From assembly GCA_016721005.1 (NCBI GenBank), contig JADKJM010000019.1, positions 434,001-498,000 on the forward strand: 64,000 nucleotides of DNA. Reading direction: 5' to 3'. Within the stretch, counting starts at the first letter, position 1, and each line of letters opens with the position of its first letter. The DNA is from Flavobacteriales bacterium (GTDB lineage: Bacteria > Bacteroidota > Bacteroidia > Flavobacteriales_F > PHOS-HE28). The notes under the pieces are model-generated. The model did not search any database. It was not told where the DNA came from and saw only the letters and a program-made list of their open reading frames with translations. The translations under genes were made by a program, and so were the position numbers. Shown here one piece after another: positions 42,376 through 51,379 of this stretch.

Positions 42376-43263
42376 TCAGTTGCCCATCTGCTGCTTGGCC
42401 TCAATGCTCAACGTGGCATGGGGTACCAAGCGCAGACGTTCCTTGCTGATCAAACGACCGGTGACACGGCAAATGCCGTAGGTCTTGTTGCGGATCCGCA
42501 GTTGCGCATCCTCCAAGTGCTTGATGAACTTCTCCTGGCGTGCGGCCAACTGTGCGGTCTCTTCCCGGCTCAAGGTTTCACTGCCGTCCTCGATCATCTT
42601 GAACGAGGGGCTTGTGTCATCCGTGCCGTTGTTGTCCGTGTTGGCCAGCGTTTGCTTCAGGAGGTCGTAGTCCTTGCGCGCCTCATCCAGCTTCTTCATG
42701 ATGATCTCCTTGAACTCCTCAAGCTCGTCGTCATTGTAGCGCAACTTGTCAGCACTCATCAAGGTCGATACCTGCTTCTTCACCACCGGAGGGGGCATGG
42801 GCCGGTTCGGAACGGATACCTGTGTTACCAACGGAGCGGCCTTCACCACCTCCTTCGCTTCCTTCTTCACGTTCTTTTTCTTGGTCTTAGGGGCCGCAAC
42901 GGGTTTGGCCGGGTGGGTTACTGGCTTTGCAACGGCAGCCTTGGGCGCGGCCTTGGCCACGGTCTTGGGTGCTGGCTTGCTCGCCACGATCTTTTTGGGT
43001 GCCGCCTGCTTGGTCGGCTTTACGACGGCCTTCTTCGCAACAGGCTTCGCCGCCACTTTCTTCACAACGGCCTTCTTCACCACTTTGGCAGGGGCCTTCT
43101 TTTTGGTCGGTGCACTGGCTTTCTTGGGCGCCGCTTTCTTCACGGGCTTGGCCGTTTTCGACTTGGCCTTGGATTTCGCGGCAGGCTTCGCCGACTTGGC
43201 GACTTTCTTGGCTGCGGCCTTCTTCACAGGCTTGGCAGGCTTCTTCGCGGGTTTCTTGGCCAT
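42376..43263 (-). CDS. TraR/DksA-family protein with a histone-H1-like lysine-rich N-terminal arm
   Basis: A 295-residue protein of two unlike parts. Residues 1 to about 150 are almost only Lys, Ala, Pro and Val (AKKPAKKPAKPVKKAAAKK and similar), as in bacterial H1-like proteins. Residues 175-295 are DksA-like: a coiled-coil (RYNDDELEEFKEIIMKKLDE) and then the C-terminal YGICRVTGRLISKERLRLVPHATL, which in Bacteroidota keeps just one of the four zinc-finger cysteines. DksA relatives act on RNA polymerase with ppGpp; the arm suggests DNA binding. It lies between ileS and lspA. The ATG at 43263 starts the arm; a box at 43291-43298 lies upstream. Confidence 0.88.
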   Translation of the reverse strand: MAKKPAKKPAKPVKKAAAKKVAKSAKPAAKSKAKSKTAKPVKKAAPKKASAPTKKKAPAKVVKKAVVKKVAAKPVAKKAVVKPTKQAAPKKIVASKPAPKTVAKAAPKAAVAKPVTHPAKPVAAPKTKKKNVKKEAKEVVKAAPLVTQVSVPNRPMPPPVVKKQVSTLMSADKLRYNDDELEEFKEIIMKKLDEARKDYDLLKQTLANTDNNGTDDTSPSFKMIEDGSETLSREETAQLAARQEKFIKHLEDAQLRIRNKTYGICRVTGRLISKERLRLVPHATLSIEAKQQMGN

Positions 43264-43290
43264 GACGTTCCGGATTTTGTAAAAGGTCCG

Positions 43291-43298
43291 CAAATATA
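43291..43298 (-). promoter_or_regulatory. Candidate -7 box for the DksA-like gene
   Basis: The minus strand reads TATATTTG, an exact TAnnTTTG match, 27 bases before the ATG at 43263. It lies between the ileS stop and the gene, so the DksA-like gene may have its own promoter. Confidence 0.45.
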
Positions 43299-43312
43299 GC
43301 CGCCTTCACCCT

Positions 43313-46300
43313 TCAATTGGCCGACCGCATCAGGGATAGCGCGCATTGCAAGGTGTCGTCCAATTCCACTTGGTGTACACCTGGCGACCCGATCGGAAGG
43401 GACGACACAATGACCTGGTCCTCAGGTGTTACAGCAAGGGTCTCCGACAGGATATAGGCCGAATGGTGCCGTACAGCGTGCGCCAGTCGGGCGTCACCAG
43501 CATCAAGAATATGCAGGTGTATCCGATCGGTGACCTCGAATCCGCTCTCCTTGCGAAGGGTCTGGATCCGGCTGACCAGCTCCCGAGCAAGTCCTTCTTG
43601 ACGAAGTTCATCCGATAAGGTGATGTCCAAGGCGACGATGAGTTGACCGTCCGAAGCCACACTCAGGCCCGGGATGGTCTCGGCGGTGATCTCCACGTCG
43701 TCGCGTAGGAGTTCCACCTCCTGACCCTCGACCGTGAGTTTCAACGAACCTGCGGTCTCCAAGGCGGCGATCCGTGCTTGGTCGAATCCGTTCACTGCCG
43801 CCGCCACGCTCTTCATCAACTTACCCATGCGCGCGCCGAGCTTCTTGAAGTCCGGCTTGATCTTCTTGGTGAGTTTACTTTCGCTGGGGTCAAGCATCAC
43901 AAGTTCCTTCACGTTCACTTCGTTCAGTACCAATTCCTGGATCGCGGAAAGACGCTTGCGCATGGTCTCGTCCAACACGGGCACCATCATGCGTTGCAAA
44001 GGCTGCCGTACGCGATGGCCTTCCTTCTTACGGATGCTAAGCGCGAGCGAAGTGAGCTGTTGCGCGAGTTTGGTCCGCTCTTCCAGGTCGGTGTCGATCA
44101 GCGACTCATCGGCCTTTGGCCAATCGCTAAGATGAACACTCGATCCCTTGAGGTCACGGTACAGGCGGTCGCTGAAGAAGGGTGCGATGGGCGCGCTGAG
44201 CATCGCCACGACCTCGAGACAGCGGTGCAGTGTTTGGAATGCAGCGGTCTTGTCGGTGCCGGTATCGCCTTTCCAGAAACGGCGACGGTTGAGGCGCACG
44301 TACCAGTTGCTCACATCCTCCACCACGAAGTCCTGGATGGCGCGCGCGGCGATGGTGGGTTCGTATTCGGTGTAGTTCGTGTCGGCCAGCTTGATCAATG
44401 AATTCAACCGCGAGAGAACCCAGCGATCCATCTCAGTCAATGCGCCCTCATCCCCCGACCCCTTCTCCCGGGGAGAAGGGGGGACATACTTGTCGATGTT
44501 GGCGTAGAGCGCGAAGAAGTTGTAGGTGTTGAAGAGGGCGCGGAAGAACTTGCGCTGCACCTCGGTGATGCCCTCCGCGTCGAACTTCAGGTTGTCCCAC
44601 GGCGATGCGTTGCTGATCATGTACCAGCGCACCGCATCGGCACCGTACTCATCGAGCGTCTTGAACGGGTCCACGGCGTTGCCGAGGCGCTTGCTCATTT
44701 TCTGGCCGCTCTTGTCCAGCACGAGGCCGTTGCTCACCACGGCCTTGTATGCGACCTGATCGAAGACGAGCGTGCTGATCGCATGCAGTGTGTAGAACCA
44801 ACCGCGCGTTTGATCGACGCCTTCGGCAATGAAGTCAGCGGGGAATTTCTCCTTCAGGTCGGCATCGTTCTCGAAAGGGTAGTGCAATTGTGCGTAGGGC
44901 ATCGCGCCGCTATCGAACCACACATCGATGAGGTCGGTCTCTCTCGTCATCGGTTTGCCGCTTGGCGACACCAGGACGATGTTGTCGGCGTACGGACGAT
45001 GCAGATCGACGGTGTCGTAATTGGCGTCGCTCATGTCCGCTGGGTCGAAGGCGGCGATCGGATCCGCAGGCATGTTGCCTGCGGCGACGCTACGCGCGAT
45101 CTCCTCCTTCAACTGCTTCAATGAACCAATGCAAAGCTCCTCGTCACCATCCTCCGTTCGCCAGATCGGGAGCGGCACGCCCCAGTACCGGCTGCGGCTG
45201 AGGTTCCAGTCCTGTAGGTTCTCCAGCCAATTCCCGAAGCGACCCGTGCCGGTGCTCTCGGGCTTCCAGTTGATCGTCTTGTTCAGTGCGATCAGTCGGT
45301 CCTTCTTTGCCGTGGTGCGCACGAACCAGCTATCCAGCGGGTAGTAGAGGATGGGCTTGTCGGTGCGCCAGCAGTGCGGGTAGTTGTGCTCGTACTTCTC
45401 CACCTTGAAGGCGCGGCCCATCTCCTTCAGCTTGATGCTGATCTCCACATCGACGCTCTTCTCCGGCGCAGTGCCTGCGGGGTAGTATTCGTTCTTCACG
45501 TACTTGCCCGCGAACTCGCCCATCTCCATGGTGAAGCGGCCTTGCAGGTCCACCAAGGTGAGCGTGCCGATGTTGTGCTGACGGGCCACGCGCATATCGT
45601 CCGCACCGAAACTTGGAGCCGTGTGTACGACGCCGGTGCCATCTTCCGTGGTCACGAAATCGCCGCCGATCACCTTGAAGGCATCGCCGCCTTCAGGTGT
45701 CCCGTAGGGGAGGAGTTGCTCGTAGCGGATGCCTTCCAACTGGTGTCCGAAGAACTCCTGGTCCATGGTCCAAGGCGTGTGCTTCCCATCCTTCGCATAG
45801 GCTTCAGCAGCAGCCTCCCAAGCCGCAGGGTCAATGAAGCTCTTCTCACTGAAATACGCGCCGACCCGTGACTTCGCGAGCACCATGGTCTGCGGCTCGT
45901 GGGTGTACGGGTTGAAGCTCTAGAATCACTGTTTGCGGTCTCCGGCCCCACGGTGAGCGCCGTCTTGCACAGGAGAATAGAGCTGCGGTGGTCCATGCAA
46001 GGATGAAGACACCCTCACCCACGGCCCCTCTCCCGGGGAGAGGGTGTGAATGCCCCTCATCCCCCGGCCCCTTCTCCCGAGGAGAGGGGGAGTCGATGCC
46101 GCTGAAGAGGAATTCAGAACTCTTGTCGCGGATGACCTTGAACATGGCCACAGCGCTAGTGTCCTTCACCGGCTTGTAGGTGCCGGGTTGGTTCAGTTCG
46201 TGGGAGCTGAGGCCTGTTCCGGCGGCCGGAGAATACGGCTGGATCGTATAGCCCTTGTACAACAGGTCCTGATCATAGAGCTGCTTCAACAACCACCACA

Positions 46301-46781
46301 CGCTCTCGATGTACTTGGTTGTGTAGGTCACGTACGGGTGCTCCAGGTCCAGCCAGAACCCGATCCGCCGCGTCATGTCGTTCCACACATCGGTGTAGCG
46401 CATCACAGCCTTCTTGCAGGCCGCATTGTATTCCTCGATGCTGATCTTCTTCCCGATGTCCTCCTTGGTGATGCCGAGCTCCTTCTCCACACCGAGTTCG
46501 ATCGGTAGACCGTGGGTGTCCCAACCCGCTTTGCGGTGTACGAGCTTACCCTTCTGGGTCTGGTAGCGGCAGAAGATGTCCTTGATCGCTCGCGCCATCA
46601 CATGGTGGATGCCGGGCAATCCGTTGGCGCTGGGTGGACCTTCGTAGAAGACGAAGGGCGGCGCGTCCTTGCGCAGTTCAAGGCTCTGGCCGAAGGTGTC
46701 CTCGGCCTCCCACTGCTTCAATACCTCCTCGGCGACTCTGGGCAGGTCGAGTTCATCATACTGCGGGAAACGCTTGTCCAT
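43313..46781 (-). CDS. ileS: Isoleucyl-tRNA synthetase, with palindromic-repeat insertions and a corrupted segment
   Basis: Charges tRNA-Ile. HIGH-type SANGLPGIHHV lies near the N-terminus and KMSKRLGNAVDP later, so both class I signatures are present. After FLFSGID, 84 bases of GC-rich palindromic repeat encode SPSPREKGPGDEG plus HPLPGRGAVGEG and then FILAWTT resumes. Next, where the conserved TTTPWTLPSN (editing pocket) is expected, the frame reads AALFSC; two missing bases and many substitutions at about 45905-45985 lie between WTT and SFNPYTHEPQTMVLAK. A third repeat copy adds PPSPREKGSGDEG at 44445-44483. Corrected length is about 1156 residues. An essential gene, so part of this is probably consensus error. 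Confidence 0.9.
44445..44483. repeat. REP-like palindromic element inside ileS, copy 1
   Basis: The core CCCCTTCTCCC (44459-44469) and GGGAGAAGGGG (44471-44481) form a perfect 11-base hairpin around one G, preceded by CCCTCATCCCCCGA. On the ileS strand it is read in frame as PPSPREKGSGDEG, between KYV and ALTEMDRW. Confidence 0.85.
46009..46047. repeat. REP-like palindromic element inside ileS, copy 2
   Basis: CCCTCTCCC (46026-46034) and GGGAGAGGG (46036-46044) form a perfect 9-base hairpin, and ACACCCTC (46009-46016) pairs with GAGGGTGT (46040-46047) as an alternative outer stem. It is read on the ileS strand as HPLPGRGAVGEG. Confidence 0.85.
46054..46090. repeat. REP-like palindromic element inside ileS, copy 3
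   Basis: CCCTCATCCCCCGGCCCC followed by TTCTCCCGAGGAGAGGGG, an imperfect copy of the same unit in the same orientation as copy 2 and seven bases away. On the ileS strand it encodes SPSPREKGPGDEG, the same reading phase as copy 1. Confidence 0.85.
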
Positions 46782-46802
46782 CGCGGGTTCTTGAAAAGCG
46801 GC

Positions 46803-46810
46803 CAAAGGTA
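46803..46810 (-). promoter_or_regulatory. Candidate -7 box for ileS
   Basis: The minus strand reads TACCTTTG, an exact TAnnTTTG match, 21 bases before the ileS ATG at 46781. Confidence 0.42.
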
Positions 46811-46995
46811 GCCGCGCTGAGTGTCATGGATGTTGAACTCATTGCCCCTTGCTTTTCGATCGTGCCTAGGGATCCCGTACCCGTGCGCGGGCAGGATCTC
46901 AATGACCAGGACCCAGTGCCTAGTAGAAATGTGACCGCAAAGTCGGATCACCGTCTTTTTGAAGTAACTTTTCAACCCAAACCAAACCCCTTATC

Positions 46996-47934
46996 ATGAA
47001 ACGAACACTACTCGGACTCGGCGCCTTCGCACTGATCAGTAGCCTGTCGGCGCAAACCATTTTGATCTACGAGGACTTCGACGCTCAGACGTCTGGCGCC
47101 TTGGTCGCCCAAACGCTCGGTGCGCCATGGAATACTTGGGGCCAAGCACCCGGCGGCAGCGAGGATACCCCGATCAGCGATGAACAAGCCTACTCCGGAA
47201 CCTTGAGCATGAAGGTGAGCGGAGTGGCGGCTGGCGGCCCTACCGACCTGATCCTGGAATTGGGGGATCGGACCACCGGGCTGTATGGCCTGAGTTGGTA
47301 CATGTACATCCCCACGGGCTCTGGTGGATACTTCAACATCCAACACAACCAGGTCCCCGGTGCTGGAAGTTGGATGAACGATATCACATTCCTTCCGGAT
47401 GGCACTATCGAATACTTGGTGAATGCGGTGACCGCGACCGGAACCTATCCACATGATCAGTGGTTCAATGTGATCATGGTCCTGGACTTGATCAATATGC
47501 AGGGAACGGTTGCCATAGACGGCACCATCCAGTACACATGGATGACCGATGTACCCGGACCCAGCCAGCTTGGCGGCATCGACTTCTTCGCCTATGCGGG
47601 TGGCGCCCCCAATGTGCCGTTGTTCTATGTGGATGACGTATCATTCATCCAGTTGCCATCACAGGGCTTGGAAGAGGCTGTTGAAGCTTCGTTCAATACC
47701 TATCCCAACCCCACCGAAGGCAATGTGGTGATCGAATGGACCGGCGCATCGGCGAACGCCCTTGTGGATGTGCTGGACATGACCGGTCGCGTGCTTGTTG
47801 CTCCCCGGACTGCACAGCGCATTGGAATCGCCTCTCGGACCCAAGTGGACCTCTCTGCGTTCTCAGAAGGGATGTATTTCGTGCGACTGCGTGATGGAAG
47901 CCGTGAAGAGGTGCGTCGCGTGATCAAGCATTGA
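46996..47934 (+). CDS. Secreted protein with T9SS type A sorting domain
   Basis: A 312-residue exported protein. Residues 1-20 form a signal peptide (LLGLGAFALISSLSAQ). The middle, about 25-220, looks like a concanavalin/LamG-like beta-sandwich (GLSWYMYIPTGSGGYFNIQ, FYVDDVSFIQLP). The last 80 residues are the T9SS C-terminal sorting domain: TYPNPTEGNVVIEW, LVDVLDMTGRVL, then VDLSAFSEGMYFVRLRDG and RRVIKH. It is probably carried across the outer membrane and anchored or released. Function is unknown. A terminator follows at 47952. Confidence 0.9.
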   Translation: MKRTLLGLGAFALISSLSAQTILIYEDFDAQTSGALVAQTLGAPWNTWGQAPGGSEDTPISDEQAYSGTLSMKVSGVAAGGPTDLILELGDRTTGLYGLSWYMYIPTGSGGYFNIQHNQVPGAGSWMNDITFLPDGTIEYLVNAVTATGTYPHDQWFNVIMVLDLINMQGTVAIDGTIQYTWMTDVPGPSQLGGIDFFAYAGGAPNVPLFYVDDVSFIQLPSQGLEEAVEASFNTYPNPTEGNVVIEWTGASANALVDVLDMTGRVLVAPRTAQRIGIASRTQVDLSAFSEGMYFVRLRDGSREEVRRVIKH

Positions 47935-47951
47935 TCGAGAATTAGTGGATC

Positions 47952-47984
47952 GGAGCACCCGCTGGAAGGCGGGTGCTCCTGTTT
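47952..47984 (+). terminator. Rho-independent-type terminator after the T9SS cargo gene
   Basis: GGAGCACCCGC (47952-47962) and GCGGGTGCTCC (47969-47979) make a perfect 11-base stem with a six-base loop, followed by TGTTTC. It lies 18 bases after the stop. Confidence 0.8.
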
Positions 47985-48161
47985 CATGGTGTTCCCGTTC
48001 GGAACCAGCACCTCCGCGTGCCCCGTTCCCTGTTCCGGACATACCGTTCCCTGCCTTAGGAGCAGCGGAACATACCACGGCGTCGGGCCTTGCGTTCCTT
48101 TAGCCGGGCATCCTCACCTACTTACCGCACCGTTCTGTTAGCGCTGAACGAGGAAGGTTAC
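47985..48161. other. Non-coding stretch between the terminator and the exbB promoter region
   Basis: The 332-base gap between the T9SS cargo gene and exbB (47935-48266) holds the terminator above and the box below. In this part I see no gene, only short GTTCC/GGAAC words (for example GTTCCCGTTCGGAAC) with no clear function. Confidence 0.5.
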
Positions 48162-48169
48162 TAGGTTTG
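48162..48169 (+). promoter_or_regulatory. Candidate -7 box for the exbB-tonB cluster
   Basis: TAGGTTTG, an exact TAnnTTTG match, 97 bases before the exbB ATG. It would give a leader of about 90 bases for the whole energising operon. A -33 element is not evident. Confidence 0.35.
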
Positions 48170-48266
48170 CGACCCCTGATCGGGTCCATCTGCCGCCAAA
48201 GCGATGGTCCGAAATGAACAGAGCAGGATCAACCGAGCAATCGAACCAACCCAAAGCCGACCTCCA

Positions 48267-49079
48267 ATGAGCAATGAGAAAAGCGGGAAGATGAATTCAC
48301 TCTTCGTGGCCATCGTCTTTCCCCTGGTGCTGATCATCAGCGTGTCCATCTACATGTTCGTACTGGGCGACCCGTCGAACTTCCAGAACAGCGACCCGAT
48401 ACATGGGCACCCGATCGATACCAACCCGGGTAAATTGTATGGCACCATCTACAAGGGTGGTTTCATCGTGCCGATCCTGATCAGCGTGAACCTGATCGTC
48501 ATCGTTTTCGCCGTGGAGCGTTTCATCACCCTCGCCCGTGCGAAGGGCAAGGGCCGCATCGACAGCTTCATCATTGAGGTGCGCAGGCACTTGGCGAATG
48601 ATGATGTGGAAAAGGCCGTTGAGGTGTGCGACGAACAGAAAGGATCCGTAGCCAGCGTGATGCGCAGTGGCATGGAGAAGTACAAGACGGTGCTGTATGA
48701 TGCGGCCCATGACAAGGAGACCCGCTTGCAAGCAGTGAAGCAGGAGTTGGAGGAAGCGACCGCGCTTGAATTGCCGATGCTCACCAAGAACATGGTGATC
48801 CTTTCCACCTGCGCGAGCATCAGTACGCTGCTCGGCCTGATCGGAACCGTACTCGGTATGATCAGGGCCTTCAGCGCGTTGGCCACTTCGGGTGCGCCGG
48901 ATGCCACGGCACTATCCACCGGTATCTCCGAGGCACTGATCAACACGGCGCTCGGTATCACGGGATCGTGCATCGCCATCATCTTCTTCAATTATTTCAG
49001 CAACCGGATCGACGCCATCACCCATGGTATCGACGAGGCGGGGTTCAGCATCAGCAAGACCTTGGCCCTCCACAAATAA
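48267..49079 (+). CDS. exbB: MotA/TolQ/ExbB proton channel family protein
   Basis: The proton-channel part of the inner-membrane TonB-energising complex. The 270-residue product has four hydrophobic helices (about 11-34, 72-95, 174-200 and 222-242), more than the classical three, with the conserved ACASISTLLGLIGTVLGMIRAF and STGISEALINTALGITG in the channel-lining pair. The ATG at 48267 is chosen over an upstream frame because it starts just before the first helix. It heads a co-directional cluster: exbB, two exbD, tonB, a small membrane protein, a PstS-like lipoprotein and a TPR protein. Confidence 0.92.
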   Translation: MSNEKSGKMNSLFVAIVFPLVLIISVSIYMFVLGDPSNFQNSDPIHGHPIDTNPGKLYGTIYKGGFIVPILISVNLIVIVFAVERFITLARAKGKGRIDSFIIEVRRHLANDDVEKAVEVCDEQKGSVASVMRSGMEKYKTVLYDAAHDKETRLQAVKQELEEATALELPMLTKNMVILSTCASISTLLGLIGTVLGMIRAFSALATSGAPDATALSTGISEALINTALGITGSCIAIIFFNYFSNRIDAITHGIDEAGFSISKTLALHK

Positions 49080-49086
49080 TGGCAGG

Positions 49087-49102
49087 AGCGATGCTTGCAT
49101 CG
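49087..49102. repeat. Small perfect hairpin between exbB and exbD
   Basis: GCGATG and CATCGC flank a short CTTG loop. It lies in the 45-base gap between the exbB stop and the first exbD and might modulate expression of the downstream genes; this is speculative. Confidence 0.3.
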
Positions 49103-49124
49103 CCCAACCCTAACAAAGCGCACC

Positions 49125-49754
49125 ATGCCAAAGCTGAAAATGCCGAAGGGCAGTCCCGCCCTGGACATGACACCCATGGTGGATCTGGCCTTCCTGCTGG
49201 TGACCTTCTTCATGCTCACCGCGCAGTTCCGGCCGGAGGAAGCGGTGGTGGTCGATACGCCCGCATCCATGTCCGAGTCGCCCATCCCGATGACCAATAT
49301 GATGACGATCCTGGTGGATACCGCAGGCCATGTGTTCTGGGACATGACCGACAAGGGAGTTCGCTTCGCGGTGCTTGAAGAGCTGGGCAAGCGTGTGAAC
49401 TTCGTTCCGACCGAAGAGGACAAGATCAAGTTCGCCAATGTCGGGCCGGTGGGTATACCGATCCAACAATTGCAAGCGTTCCTTGCGTTGGACAGTGGCG
49501 ACGACCGGAAGGAGTTCACGGCCAAGTTCAAGGGGATCCCATTGGATAGCGCCAACAACCAATTGCGTGATTGGATCATGATCACACGGAACATCTTCTA
49601 CAACGATGCCCAGACCAATCCGATCGTGGCGCTCAAAGCGGATGGCAACACCAATTACAGCCGCGTGGCGGAAGTGATCCGGACCTTCCAAGCACCAGGG
49701 ATCCAGATCAGTAAGTTCAAGATGATCACCGACCTCGAATCGTCGAGGATGTAA
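49125..49754 (+). CDS. exbD: ExbD/TolR-family protein, first copy
   Basis: A single-pass inner-membrane partner of ExbB. Residues 1-14 are basic (MPKLKMPKGS), then PALDMTPMVDLAFLLVTFFML with the proton-relay Asp in MTPMVDLAFL. The periplasmic part is about 175 residues, longer than in the enterobacterial ExbD, with VPTEEDKIKFANVG and ILVDTAGHVFWD-like strands. The ATG at 49125 is used rather than one ten codons upstream, as it gives the usual short basic N-terminus. 209 residues. Confidence 0.9.
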   Translation: MPKLKMPKGSPALDMTPMVDLAFLLVTFFMLTAQFRPEEAVVVDTPASMSESPIPMTNMMTILVDTAGHVFWDMTDKGVRFAVLEELGKRVNFVPTEEDKIKFANVGPVGIPIQQLQAFLALDSGDDRKEFTAKFKGIPLDSANNQLRDWIMITRNIFYNDAQTNPIVALKADGNTNYSRVAEVIRTFQAPGIQISKFKMITDLESSRM

Positions 49755-49825
49755 GAACCGATCGAACCTTCCACCGGGTCCCGTGTACGGGATGCTGATG
49801 GAAGGCCGACCACAGAGAACACACC

Positions 49826-50473
49826 ATGGCACAAGTACCCGAAGGTGGAGGAGGCGGCGGCGGACGCCACCAGAAGAAGCGGGCCAAGAAGGCCAGCACG
49901 CACATCGACATGACGCCAATGGTGGACTTGGCGTTCCTGCTGCTCACCTTCTTCATCCTCACCACCACCATGTACAAGCCGAGCACGTTGCAGATGACGT
50001 ACCCGGTCCCGCCTCCACCCGGCTCGCCTCCGCCACCCCCTACGAAGCTGGAGAATGCGGTGACCTTGTTACTTACCAAGAGCGATCAGATCTTCTACTA
50101 CTTCGGCCAGTTCTATCCAGCGGGCAACAAGGACGGGAAACCGCCCACCACCTTGTCCCGGACGGATTTCAGCGAGGTACGCAAGGTGCTTGTGGAAAAG
50201 AACAAGGAGACCATCGCGAAACTGAACGACCTGGCAAGGCAATTCAACGACAAGAAGATCACCGAAGAGGAATACACCGCGCGGCGCAAGGAGCTCACCG
50301 GCTCGAAGGAGAACTTGAAGGCGATCATCAAGACGGACCCGGACGCCAAGTACCGCAACATGATCGATATGGTGGATGAAATGGACATCAGCGGTATCGG
50401 CTCTTACGGCGTGATGGACAGCTTGAAACGGGACGAGCAGGCGTTGCTCAACATCGAAAAGGCAAATCTTTAA
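49826..50473 (+). CDS. exbD: ExbD/TolR-family protein, second copy
   Basis: A second, divergent ExbD of 215 residues. It starts with MAQVPEGGGGGGGRHQKKRAKK, an unusual glycine-rich cytoplasmic arm, then THIDMTPMVDLAFLLLTFFIL with the conserved Asp. A proline-rich stretch (PPPPGSPPPPPTKLEN) follows the membrane helix, and the C-terminus is helical (KNKETIAKLNDLARQ, then EEYTARRKELTGSKENLKAI). Two ExbD copies per cluster are usual in Bacteroidota; they probably form a mixed complex. Confidence 0.9.
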   Translation: MAQVPEGGGGGGGRHQKKRAKKASTHIDMTPMVDLAFLLLTFFILTTTMYKPSTLQMTYPVPPPPGSPPPPPTKLENAVTLLLTKSDQIFYYFGQFYPAGNKDGKPPTTLSRTDFSEVRKVLVEKNKETIAKLNDLARQFNDKKITEEEYTARRKELTGSKENLKAIIKTDPDAKYRNMIDMVDEMDISGIGSYGVMDSLKRDEQALLNIEKANL

Positions 50474-50476
50474 GCC

Positions 50477-51328
50477 ATGACCACGCTCCTTGACTTCCTT
50501 ACCGTGCTCCTTATGCTTTCGCCACTGCTCGTACTGGCGATGCTCATGTCATTGGACCTCGGCTGGAGCAACGTGCTGGCTACAGCCCGCAACAACATGG
50601 TCTTCCTGGACCGCCAGCAGGCGTATGGCGCATTCGTGTTGCGCAGGGATTATGCGCGCGGCTTGGCAAAGGCATTGGTGGGTTCCATCCTCCTGTTCGG
50701 GGTCGCCATCGGAACACCGAAATTGGTCGCCGCGTTGAGCGGGGATGAAACCGTGGTGACCGAGAAGAAGATCGTGGACGTGAACCTCGACCTGTTCGAG
50801 GAGGAGAAGAAGGAGGAAGAGGTGCTTCCGCCGGTGGAACCCGAACCGATCAAGGTGGAGCAGGTGCAGTTCACGGAACTCACCGCATCGGACGAGCCGG
50901 TGGAGGAACCGCCGCCGACCCAGGAGATCCTTCAGGAGACGAATGCCGGCACGGTAACGCAGGAGGGAGAGAAGATGGAGGCACCCCCGCCCCCGGTTCC
51001 GGAAGCCGAGCCACAGATCTTCACCATCGTGGAGGAGATGCCCGCTTTCCCGGGTGGCGAAGCGGAGTTGTTCAAGTACCTGAGCAAAGCGGTGAAGTAC
51101 CCGCAAATGGCACAGGACGCCATGATCAGCGGCGTGGTGTATATGACCTTCGTGGTGGATGAGAACGGCAAGGTGCGCGACCCGAAAGTGTTGCGCGGTA
51201 TTGGCGGTGGCTGCGACCAGGAGGCCATTCGTGTGGTGAAGGCCATGCCTGAATGGGAGCCCGGTAAGCAGCGCGGTAAGCCGGTGCGTGTGCAGTACAA
51301 CCTGCCCATCCGTTTCACACTGAAGTGA
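50477..51328 (+). CDS. tonB: TonB energy transducer
   Basis: Couples proton flow to outer-membrane receptors. The 283-residue product has two hydrophobic N-terminal segments (about residues 2-28 and 63-86), where TonB normally has one; between them is ATARNNMVFLDRQQAYGAFVLRRDYARGL, the usual pre-helix of Bacteroidota TonB. A Pro/Glu-rich linker (EEEVLPPVEPEPIKVEQ) precedes the C-terminal TonB domain with GVVYMTFVVDENGKVRDPKVL and AMPEWEPGKQRGKPVRVQYN. It directly follows the second exbD. Confidence 0.93.
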   Translation: MTTLLDFLTVLLMLSPLLVLAMLMSLDLGWSNVLATARNNMVFLDRQQAYGAFVLRRDYARGLAKALVGSILLFGVAIGTPKLVAALSGDETVVTEKKIVDVNLDLFEEEKKEEEVLPPVEPEPIKVEQVQFTELTASDEPVEEPPPTQEILQETNAGTVTQEGEKMEAPPPPVPEAEPQIFTIVEEMPAFPGGEAELFKYLSKAVKYPQMAQDAMISGVVYMTFVVDENGKVRDPKVLRGIGGGCDQEAIRVVKAMPEWEPGKQRGKPVRVQYNLPIRFTLK

Positions 51329-51379
51329 TCTTTGTGGGTCAGCACCTTTCGCTGCCAGGGATCCATTTCCGAGTTGATA

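Noticed and set aside
45064..45084. A perfect hairpin in ileS (CCGCAGGCA and TGCCTGCGG)
   Set aside because: It encodes VAAGNMPADP, a normal part of IleRS, and shows no repeat copies; probably chance.
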